Origin: an uncultured Flavobacteriales bacterium
GTDB taxonomy: Bacteria > Bacteroidota > Bacteroidia > Flavobacteriales_D > Parvicellaceae
Direction of reading: 5' to 3'
Length of the DNA stretch: 12,681 nucleotides
Assembly: GCA_937924345.1 (NCBI GenBank)
Contig: CALDTD010000335.1
Coordinates: forward strand, 1 to 12,681
Position numbers and translations under genes: made by a program. Within the stretch, counting starts at the first letter, position 1; each line of letters begins with the position of its first letter. Below the pieces are notes generated by a model that was not told the origin of the DNA, searched no databases, and saw nothing but the letters and a program-made list of their open reading frames with translations. Shown here one piece after another: positions 7,055 through 12,681 of this stretch.

Positions 7055-8629
7055 ATGAAGAATTTTTATACTTTTTTGATTATAGTATCTTTTGTTTTTT
7101 CTGCAAAAGCTCAAGTTACATGGAGCGATGATGTCGCTGAAGTAGTCTACAATAATTGTGCTAGTTGTCATAACCCTAACGGAATAGCGCCTTTTAGTTT
7201 GTTAGATTATCAAGATGCTTACGACTTTAGGTTAGCAATTTCTTCTTCTGTTGGTAATGGAGATATGCCACCATGGACAGCCGATACGACTTATCAGCGT
7301 TATTCGCACGAAAGAATTTTAACAGCCTCAGAGAAAGCTGCAATTTTGGATTGGGTAGCGCAAGGAGCACCAGAAGGTAACGCTGCAAATACACCGCCTC
7401 AACCCGTTTTTGCGAATGAAGGTTTCTTAACTCAAACACCAGACTTGGTACTTCAAGCTCCTGTTTACACGAGTAAAGCTAGTTTTATTTCTGATGATTA
7501 TGTTTGTTTTTCTGTACCAACAGGTTTAACAACTAGTAAAAAATTAAAAGCTTTTGAAGTTATTCCAGGAAACCCTTCAATAGTTCATCATGCGCTTATT
7601 TATACAGATCCAACAGGTGCTTACCCAACAGATACAACAAGTGGTGCTTGTAATGGTCCAGCAGAAGATGGGTTATTAGGAGGTTATACTCCAGGTGCAC
7701 TACCAACCGTATTTCCAGGTCAAGGGAATATTAACTTTGGTTATAATTTAGAAGCTGGCTCAAATATTATTTTTGCAATGCATTACCCAGCCGGTTCAGC
7801 AGGCTTTAAAGACAGTACAAAAATTAGATTGTATTTTTATGATGACGCAACTACGATTAGAGAGGTGAGGAGTGTTCCTGTTCTTAATAGAATAACCGGT
7901 AGTAAGGCGTTTACAATACCTGCAAATACAATAGACACTATTTACGATCAATTTGATGGATTACCATTGGACGTATCTATTTTAAGTGTTTTCCCACATA
8001 TGCACTTATTGGGTAAAAGTATTGAGGCTTATGCCGTTACGCCGTCTAACGATACAATTAAATACGCACGAATAAATGAATGGGATTTTGACTGGCAAGA
8101 GTTTTTGTTTTTCGAATACATTAAAAAATTCCCAGCTAATTCTGCAATGAAAGGGAGAGCTATTTATGACAATACAAGTAATAATCATCATAATCCAAAT
8201 GATCCCCCAATTGATGTGAGTGGAGGTTATAATACGACAGACGAAATGTTTTTAGTTTACTTTCATTTTTCGTTATATGAACCAGGAGATGAATTTTTAA
8301 ATCTAGACAGTTTAACTCAGGAGTTTTATTCTGTACAAGTAGAGGAGTATAATAAGGCTGCATCTGTAAAAGTATATCCTAACCCTTTTAAAAACGAAAC
8401 AACTCTTTCTTTAGATGTAAACGCTGCTGTTACTAGCCTTTATATATATGATATGCGTGGGCAGCTAGTAAATAAGTTACTAGACAGAGCTAAGTTAGTC
8501 TCTGGAGAAAACCAAATAACATGGAGCGGAACTAATGAAGAAGGAAGTGTTGTTCCTCCAGGAATATACTTTTATTCAATTATACAAGATGGTGTTCAGT
8601 CTTCTGGCAAAGTAATAAAAACAAATTAA
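7055..8629 (+). CDS. Secreted mono-haem cytochrome c / PHM-like copper monooxygenase with T9SS sorting domain (copy 1)
   Basis: The 524-residue protein has a signal peptide (likely cleaved after AKA19), then a cytochrome c-like segment with NNCASCH (Cys35, Cys38, His39) and NGDMPPW, where Met71 could be the distal haem ligand. From about 125 to 430 it matches copper type II ascorbate-dependent monooxygenases (PHM/DBH family). VHH at 177-179 and AMHYP (His243) would be the CuH-type site; FPHMHLLG (His315, His317) and DEM (Met398) the CuM site. Cys151 and Cys199 may form a disulfide. The end (about 437-524, KVYPNPF ... YDMRGQLV ... PGIYFYSI) is a T9SS type A sorting domain. The likely job is copper-dependent hydroxylation outside the cell using electrons passed through the fused haem; the substrate is unknown. 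A close paralog follows 36 nt downstream. Domain calls are firm; catalytic activity is inference. Confidence 0.88.
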   Translation: MKNFYTFLIIVSFVFSAKAQVTWSDDVAEVVYNNCASCHNPNGIAPFSLLDYQDAYDFRLAISSSVGNGDMPPWTADTTYQRYSHERILTASEKAAILDWVAQGAPEGNAANTPPQPVFANEGFLTQTPDLVLQAPVYTSKASFISDDYVCFSVPTGLTTSKKLKAFEVIPGNPSIVHHALIYTDPTGAYPTDTTSGACNGPAEDGLLGGYTPGALPTVFPGQGNINFGYNLEAGSNIIFAMHYPAGSAGFKDSTKIRLYFYDDATTIREVRSVPVLNRITGSKAFTIPANTIDTIYDQFDGLPLDVSILSVFPHMHLLGKSIEAYAVTPSNDTIKYARINEWDFDWQEFLFFEYIKKFPANSAMKGRAIYDNTSNNHHNPNDPPIDVSGGYNTTDEMFLVYFHFSLYEPGDEFLNLDSLTQEFYSVQVEEYNKAASVKVYPNPFKNETTLSLDVNAAVTSLYIYDMRGQLVNKLLDRAKLVSGENQITWSGTNEEGSVVPPGIYFYSIIQDGVQSSGKVIKTN

Positions 8630-8633
8630 TTTT

Positions 8634-8652
8634 ATTCTTCGAAAGAATTTTT
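8634..8652 (+). terminator. Weak hairpin with T run between the two paralogs
   Basis: ATTCTT (8634-8639) and AAGAAT (8643-8648) form a 6-bp AT-rich stem with a CGA loop, followed by a short T run to 8652. It lies in the 36-nt gap between the two paralogs. It is much weaker than the other terminators in the window. It might trim expression of the second copy or be chance. Confidence 0.2.
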
Positions 8653-8665
8653 AAAGTTTAGAGGT

Positions 8666-10261
8666 ATGAAAAAACTAACCTTAATTATTTTATCATTAAT
8701 ATCAATAGTTGGCAAGTCTCAAGTTACTTGGAGTGACGATGTTGCTGAGGTTGTATATAATAATTGTGCTAATTGTCACAACCCCAACGGAATAGCACCC
8801 TTTAGCTTATTGACTTATCAAGATGCTTACGATTTTAGATTAGCAATATCACCAGCTGTTGCAAATGGAGATATGCCACCTTGGACTGCAGATACAACAT
8901 ATCAGCGCTATTCTCACGAAAGAACTTTATCCTCACAAGAAAAAAATATTATTTTAGATTGGATTGCACAAGGAGCTCCAGAAGGTAATGCAGCAAATAC
9001 ACCTCCCCCCCCAGTTTTTGCTAATGAAGGATTTTTAACTCAAACACCAGATTTAGAAATACAAATGCCAGCTTATACTAGTAAAGCCACTTTTATTCAT
9101 GATGATTATGTTTGTTTTTCTGTTCCTACAGGTTTAACCGAGGACAAAAAGGTTAGAGCTTTCGAAGTAATACCAGGAAATCCATCAATAGTTCACCATA
9201 CATTAATTTATATAAATCAAGATGGAGCATACCCAACAGATACTAGTGGTTTTTGTAATGGTCCAAATCCAGAAGATTTAAATTCAAGTTTAATGGGGGT
9301 ATATGTGCCTGGTGGTTTACCAACTGTTTTTCCTTCAGATGGAAATGTTAATATGGGATATAAAATTAACGCAGGTGCTAATATTGTTTTTGCAATGCAT
9401 TATCCTGCTGGATCAGCAGGTATTAGCGACAGTACAAAAATAAGGTTGTATTTTTATGATGATAATACTTCGATAAGAGAAATAAGAAGTTTACCGGCTA
9501 TCGCTAAAACGAATTTTACAATTCCTGCTAATACGATAGATACACTATATAAAAATCAAACTGTGCCTTATCCAGGTTCTATTTCTGTATTGAGTGTATT
9601 TCCGCATATGCACTTATTAGGTCAATCAATAGAAGCTTATGCTACTACTCCTGAAATTCCTTTTGTAAGTACTTCTGATACAATTAGATTTGCTAGAATA
9701 AATAAGTGGGATTTTGATTGGCAAGAGTTCTTCTTTTTTGAGTACGCTAAAAAATTGCCTGCAGGGTCTACTTTAAGAGGGGTAGCTACATACGATAATA
9801 CAAGTAATAACCATCATAACCCAAATAACCCTCCAATTGACGTTAATGAAGGTTTAAATACTTCAGATGAGATGTTTTTGGTTTACTTTCATTTTTTACC
9901 ATATCAAAGTGGTGATGAAAATCTTAATTTGGAAGATATGACAAGTAATTTTTATACCGTTCAAGTACAAGAGTTTAATAAGGCTTCTTCTGTAAAAGTT
10001 TATCCAAATCCTTTTAATCATGAAACTACACTTTCTTTAGCTGTAACTAACGCTGCTGTTACTAGTCTATATATTTATGATATGCGCGGACAGTTAGTGA
10101 ATAAGTTACTAGACAAGGCTCCTTTGGTTTCAGGGGAAAATCAAGTAGTTTGGAATGGGACAAATGAAGAGGGCAATCAAGTTAGTCCTGGTATATACTT
10201 CTATTCTATTGTGCAAGACGGAGTTCAATCATCTGGTAAATTGGTTTACGCAAAACAATAG
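8666..10261 (+). CDS. Secreted mono-haem cytochrome c / PHM-like copper monooxygenase with T9SS sorting domain (copy 2)
   Basis: This 531-residue protein is a close paralog of the preceding gene along its whole length. After a signal peptide (about residues 1-18) it has NNCANCH (Cys34, Cys37, His38) and NGDMPPW (Met70). The copper domain keeps every candidate ligand: His177-His178, His245, His314, His316 and Met403, plus Cys150/Cys197. The T9SS type A sorting domain (about 444-531) is nearly identical to that of copy 1. Differences cluster in loops: an insertion near 200-215 (NPEDLNSSLMGVYVPGG) and another around 329-336 (PEIPFVSTS). The start has an AGAGG stretch 5' of the ATG, unusual in this phylum. 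Third codon positions differ widely between copies while the protein is conserved, so both copies seem to be under selection rather than freshly duplicated. Function is as for copy 1, possibly with another substrate. Confidence 0.88.
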   Translation: MKKLTLIILSLISIVGKSQVTWSDDVAEVVYNNCANCHNPNGIAPFSLLTYQDAYDFRLAISPAVANGDMPPWTADTTYQRYSHERTLSSQEKNIILDWIAQGAPEGNAANTPPPPVFANEGFLTQTPDLEIQMPAYTSKATFIHDDYVCFSVPTGLTEDKKVRAFEVIPGNPSIVHHTLIYINQDGAYPTDTSGFCNGPNPEDLNSSLMGVYVPGGLPTVFPSDGNVNMGYKINAGANIVFAMHYPAGSAGISDSTKIRLYFYDDNTSIREIRSLPAIAKTNFTIPANTIDTLYKNQTVPYPGSISVLSVFPHMHLLGQSIEAYATTPEIPFVSTSDTIRFARINKWDFDWQEFFFFEYAKKLPAGSTLRGVATYDNTSNNHHNPNNPPIDVNEGLNTSDEMFLVYFHFLPYQSGDENLNLEDMTSNFYTVQVQEFNKASSVKVYPNPFNHETTLSLAVTNAAVTSLYIYDMRGQLVNKLLDKAPLVSGENQVVWNGTNEEGNQVSPGIYFYSIVQDGVQSSGKLVYAKQ

Positions 10262-10265
10262 TTTT

Positions 10266-10281
10266 TGGCATTAACTTTGTT
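10266..10281 (+). promoter_or_regulatory. Possible sigma-54-like promoter for the DUF3108 gene
   Basis: TGGCATTAACTTTGTT resembles the sigma-54 consensus TGGCAC-N5-TTGCW with correct spacing, but the -12 GC is GT. The same bases contain TAACTTTG (10272-10279), an exact match to the housekeeping TAnnTTTG box, without a well-spaced TTTG upstream. Either reading gives a transcript start about 20-30 nt before the ATG at 10313. Both are unproven alternatives. Confidence 0.35.
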
Positions 10282-10312
10282 TTGTATTTGGTAAGTTAAA
10301 ATTTATTGAATT

Positions 10313-11128
10313 ATGAAACAGTTAGCGACATTATTTATTTTAGGATTTGCTTGTTTAAGTTCTTCGGCTTCAGAAGGTATTTATGAACAGCAAATAAAAG
10401 CTTCAGCATTTAGTTATAGAACAGTAAAGAATACTGCGTTTCAAGAGGGAGAAAAGTTAACCTATAAATTACATTATGGGATTATAGATGCTGCCAAAGC
10501 TACTTTAGAGGTAAAAAAATCAGAAAGAACAATCAACGGAAGATCAATGTACCGAGTGATTGGTAAAGGAAGAAGTGTAGGTTCGTTTAATTGGTTTTTT
10601 AAGGTAGATGATCGTTATGAAAGTTACATTGATGAAAAAGGTTTATTTCCCTGGGTATTTGTACGAAGAGTAAATGAAGGAGGTTATAAAATCAACCAAG
10701 ATTATACTTTTATTCAAAACAAAGGAAAGGTAAAAGAGGGCAAAAAAGAGTACGAAGCACCAACAAATGTGCAAGACATGATTTCGTCATATTATTATGC
10801 TAGAACATTAGATTTTTCCAACGCAAAAAAAGGAGATGTATTTCAGTTTGACTCTTTTGTAGATGGTGAGGTTTATCCGTTAAAAATTAAATTTTTGGGT
10901 AAGGAAACAGTTAAAATTAGAAATGGTAAGTATAAAGCCCTTAAGTTCTCTCCAGTAGTACAAGTAGATCGTATTTTTAAAGATGAAGAAGATTTACAGG
11001 TTTGGATTTCTGATGATGAAAATAAGATTCCATTATTAGCCAAAGCTAAAATATTATTTGGAGCAATAAAAATGGAATTGACAGAGTATGAAGGGCTAAA
11101 AAGTCAAATTTCTAAGATTGAAAAATAA
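10313..11128 (+). CDS. DUF3108 domain-containing exported protein
   Basis: The 271-residue protein has a signal peptide (residues 1 to about 19, ending SSSAS). The mature part starts with AFQEGEKLTYKLHYGIIDAAKATLEV, the characteristic opening of DUF3108 proteins, and continues as a beta-rich domain with RVIGKGRSVGSFNWFFKVDDRYESYID, NVQDMISSYYYAR and a late strand LQVWISDDENKIPLLAKAKI. The family is common in Gram-negative bacteria, is predicted periplasmic or envelope-associated, and has no settled function. There are no cysteines in the mature part and no T9SS domain. It has its own upstream promoter candidate and is followed by a terminator, so it is probably monocistronic. Family call is confident; role unknown. 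Confidence 0.85.
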   Translation: MKQLATLFILGFACLSSSASEGIYEQQIKASAFSYRTVKNTAFQEGEKLTYKLHYGIIDAAKATLEVKKSERTINGRSMYRVIGKGRSVGSFNWFFKVDDRYESYIDEKGLFPWVFVRRVNEGGYKINQDYTFIQNKGKVKEGKKEYEAPTNVQDMISSYYYARTLDFSNAKKGDVFQFDSFVDGEVYPLKIKFLGKETVKIRNGKYKALKFSPVVQVDRIFKDEEDLQVWISDDENKIPLLAKAKILFGAIKMELTEYEGLKSQISKIEK

Positions 11129-11136
11129 ATATAAAA

Positions 11137-11176
11137 CATATAAAAAATGCACCTATTCACGTGCATTTTTTATGTG
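11137..11176. terminator. Bidirectional terminator between the convergent DUF3108 and msrB genes
   Basis: A 16-bp stem (11137-11152 with 11161-11176, one G-U pair) has the GC-containing core ATGCAC/GTGCAT next to an 8-nt loop, and A and T tracts in the lower stem. It therefore ends in a T run when read in either direction. It lies between the DUF3108 stop at 11128 and the msrB stop at 11207, as expected for a shared terminator. Confidence 0.85.
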
Positions 11177-11206
11177 TGAATATGTGAATTGTCTTTAAGT
11201 TCAGGA

Positions 11207-11659
11207 TCACTTTTGGTCCTCTAATTTTATAGCTACAGAATTTATACAGTAACGTAAACCGCTAGGAGCAGGACCATCGGGGAATACATGACCCAAATGT
11301 GCATCGCAAGTATTACAAACCGTTTCTACACGTTCCATTCCAAAAGAAACATCTCTATTGTAAGCAATTGCATTTATGGTAATAGGTTGCGTAAAGCTTG
11401 GCCATCCAGATCCTGAGCTAAATTTAATAGTAGAATCAAAAAGTGGTGTACCACAGCAAATACAATTGTATATACCTTCTGTGTAAGATTCACAAAATTC
11501 ACCTGTTCCAGCGCGTTCAGTACCCTTCTGTCTAGTTATTCTATATTGTTCTTTAGTTAGTAATGCTTCCCATTCAGCTTCTGTTTTATTAACTTTTTTA
11601 TTTGAAGTTGGGTTTCCTTTTTTAGCAAAATCTAATATATCAGTCCATTTTAATAGCAT
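11207..11659 (-). CDS. msrB: Peptide-methionine (R)-S-oxide reductase
   Basis: The 150-residue protein carries the full MsrB signature: [20 protein letters not shown], then C66-x-x-C69 and C115-x-x-C118 as the zinc site, SGSGWPSF (82-89), [10 protein letters not shown] (121-130) and RYCINS with catalytic Cys138. It reduces the R epimer of methionine sulfoxide in proteins. The position of the usual resolving cysteine in GCGWPSF is Ser84, so recycling would need another thiol, perhaps Cys56, or direct reduction by thioredoxin. No signal peptide is visible, so it is cytoplasmic. ATG 11659 is preferred; a TTG at 11683 in the same frame would add eight residues of unlikely composition. It converges on the DUF3108 gene and shares its terminator. 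Identification is certain. Confidence 0.95.
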   Translation of the reverse strand: MLLKWTDILDFAKKGNPTSNKKVNKTEAEWEALLTKEQYRITRQKGTERAGTGEFCESYTEGIYNCICCGTPLFDSTIKFSSGSGWPSFTQPITINAIAYNRDVSFGMERVETVCNTCDAHLGHVFPDGPAPSGLRYCINSVAIKLEDQK

Positions 11660-11888
11660 AGTAAGTTGGTATTTGTAATACAATAACTGCTTAAATTTAG
11701 TTATTTTTTAATCCTTAATTTAAAGTTTTACTTCCAACTAATGTTAATTACAATAAATTCGATAACTATTCCTGCTCTTAAAACTGATTTTTTTATTAGT
11801 TTTCCATTCTTATAGAGTTATATAGAAGTCTTTATTGTCTTAAATATTGACAAATAAAATTTTTTAAAACAATTAGAAAATAAGCAAA
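11660..11888. other. 229-nt divergent gap, no gene seen
   Basis: This AT-rich stretch separates msrB (minus) from the small exported protein (plus). I see no ORF of interest, no tRNA-like folding and no convincing TTTG/TAnnTTTG pair on either strand. One AT-rich hairpin is possible at 11780-11803 (arms AAAACTGAT and ATTAGTTTT with a T6 loop), which is of doubtful meaning. Promoters for both flanking genes must lie here. Confidence 0.5.
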
Positions 11889-12392
11889 GTGCGCAAGATA
11901 TATTTGATTTTAATTATAGTTTTTTTGAGTGTTTGTTATTATGCTCAAGATGTTTCGACAATGTTAGAACTTAGAAAATTATTTTACAAAGCAACGGTAG
12001 TAGAGTCTTATGTTACCAAAACGGAGACGTATATTAATTCTCACGAAAAGCAAGACCCTTTTGATGCATACAGTTCTATGTTGGTTTTTATGAAGGCAAA
12101 ATACGTTATCAATCCTTATACAAAGCTAAGTTTAGTTAAAAAGGGTAGAAAAAAAATGGAGGCAGCTATAAAATTGTATCCAGAAAACATGGAGAGTCGA
12201 TTTTTAAGGTTAGTGATACAAACCAAACTACCCGGTTTTTTGGGGTATAATGATGCTATTACAGATGACCAAAAGTTTATTTTAGATAATTTTAATTCAA
12301 ATACAGATAAAGATTTAAAAGCTAGGATTAAACTATACTTCAAAGAAAATGAAATGATTCCTGATGAGGAATATAAGAAGCTAAAAATCTAA
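11889..12392 (+). CDS. Conserved exported protein of unknown function
   Basis: The 167-residue protein starts at GTG 11889; an in-frame stop at 11874-11876 and the immediately following signal peptide (hydrophobic residues 4-18, cleavage near YYA-Q) make this the only sensible start. The mature part is helical and Lys-rich, with LRKLFYKATVVESYVTKTE, a middle segment YSSMLVFMKAKYVINPYTKL, then KGRKKMEAAIKLYPENMESR and FLRLVIQTKLPGFLGYND. The paired-helix pattern resembles TPR-like repeats, and I have a general impression of similar small exported proteins in flavobacteria, but I cannot name a function. No cysteine remains in the mature protein and there is no T9SS domain, so it probably stays in the periplasm. 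No partner gene is adjacent on the same strand. Confidence 0.75.
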   Translation: MRKIYLILIIVFLSVCYYAQDVSTMLELRKLFYKATVVESYVTKTETYINSHEKQDPFDAYSSMLVFMKAKYVINPYTKLSLVKKGRKKMEAAIKLYPENMESRFLRLVIQTKLPGFLGYNDAITDDQKFILDNFNSNTDKDLKARIKLYFKENEMIPDEEYKKLKI

Positions 12393-12583
12393 TCCGTACC
12401 TTCTCGATATAAAAGCACATAAAAATTTGCTTTCACAATTTTTCTTTGCATTTTACTCGAGCGGATTATTTAAACATTTTCCAGTCTAAACACATTACTT
12501 TATCCTTAATCACTCGAAGAGACTATCCCAAAAGGTCTCAACAGGAAATAATATTATCAAGAAGCAATTAATTCCAAGAAAAT
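12393..12583. other. 191-nt convergent gap with short inverted repeats, no gene
   Basis: This gap lies between two convergent genes and shows no strong intrinsic terminator. AATCCG (12391-12396) and CGGATT (12462-12467) are inverted but 65 nt apart. GAGAC (12519-12523) and GTCTC (12535-12539) form a short stem within a GACTATCCCAAAAGG stretch that resembles the terminal repeats of some insertion sequences. No transposase fragment is seen. Confidence 0.4.
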
Positions 12584-12681
12584 TTAACCAACCAAAAAAT
12601 CACACATTTGCTTAAACGCTTTTCCTCTATGGCTGATTTCATTTTTCTCACCCATGTTTAACTCGGCAAAAGTTCTATCCA
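12584..12681 (-). CDS. rdgB: RdgB/HAM1-type non-canonical purine NTP pyrophosphatase (C-terminal end only)
   Basis: The reverse strand from the window edge reads DRTFAELNMGEKNEISHRGK, then AFKQMCDFLVG and a stop at 12584. The string FAEL ... EKNxISHRGxA is the hallmark C-terminal motif of RdgB/HAM1 (ITPase) enzymes, where SHR contacts the purine base. These hydrolyse dITP, ITP and XTP to keep the nucleotide pool clean. Only about 32 residues are visible; the catalytic N-terminal part lies beyond the window. Despite the short length the motif is diagnostic. Confidence 0.88.
   Translation of the reverse strand, partial: DRTFAELNMGEKNEISHRGKAFKQMCDFLVG

Noticed and set aside
6986..7171. Minus-strand ORF over the gap and start of the first cytochrome/monooxygenase gene
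   Set aside because: It covers the candidate promoter and signal peptide region on the opposite strand; no family resemblance.
7227..8363. Three minus-strand ORFs inside the first paralog (7227-7439, 8006-8191, 8160-8363)
   Set aside because: They lie opposite strongly conserved domains and share no features of real proteins.
11660..11683. TTG start eight codons upstream of the msrB ATG
   Set aside because: The extra residues (MYYKYQLT) do not resemble MsrB N-termini, and ATG is the stronger codon.
11780..11803. AT-rich hairpin as a terminator or riboswitch in the msrB divergent gap
   Set aside because: Almost pure A/T arms with a G-T mismatch or wobble; such structures are expected by chance in DNA this AT-rich, and no gene ends here.
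12116..12343. Minus-strand ORF within the small exported protein gene
   Set aside because: Antisense to the frame with the signal peptide; composition reflects the reverse complement of a Lys-rich protein.
1..12681. CRISPR arrays, tRNA or rRNA genes, intact insertion sequences, phage genes or defence systems
   Set aside because: No regularly spaced direct repeats, no tRNA-like folds, no transposase or integrase motifs, and no nuclease or defence domains were seen on either strand.

Overview
The window is AT-rich DNA from a member of the Bacteroidota, most likely Flavobacteriales. Two proteins carry C-terminal type IX secretion (T9SS) sorting domains, a system confined to that phylum. Start codons mostly lack Shine-Dalgarno sequences, several promoter candidates fit the Bacteroidota TTTG/TAnnTTTG pattern, and the DUF4271-hemD and rnpA-S41 peptidase neighbourhoods are familiar from flavobacteria. 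Both ends of the window cut through genes.

Layout. 1-933 (minus): a YbjN/Tir-chaperone-like gene followed by the N-terminal part of a PspA/IM30 envelope-stress gene. 934-1060: a divergent regulatory gap with two inverted repeats and a candidate promoter. 1061-3269 (plus): an XRE regulator with a degenerate S24-like C-terminus, overlapping a DUF4271 membrane protein by ATGA, then hemD (uroporphyrinogen-III synthase). A strong intrinsic terminator at 3281-3306 ends only 11 nt before rnpA. 3318-6994 (plus): rnpA, an S41 C-terminal processing peptidase overlapping it by 11 nt, and an O-antigen ligase/polymerase-type membrane protein. 7055-10261 (plus): two tandem paralogs, each with a signal peptide, a CxxCH mono-haem segment, a PHM/DBH-type two-copper monooxygenase fold with a full apparent ligand set, and a T9SS type A sorting domain. 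10313-11128 (plus): a DUF3108 protein behind a possible sigma-54-like promoter. 11137-11176: a bidirectional terminator. 11207-11659 (minus): msrB. 11889-12392 (plus): a small exported protein of unknown function with a GTG start. 12584-12681 (minus): the C-terminal end of rdgB.

Most of the window is housekeeping: haem biosynthesis, RNase P, periplasmic proteolysis, methionine-sulfoxide repair and nucleotide-pool cleaning. The least ordinary part is the tandem cytochrome c/copper monooxygenase/T9SS pair. It looks like a secreted or surface-anchored oxidative enzyme that carries its own haem electron carrier. Its substrate cannot be read from the sequence. The PspA/YbjN operon facing an XRE regulator across a palindrome-bearing gap is a second, lower-priority point of interest.
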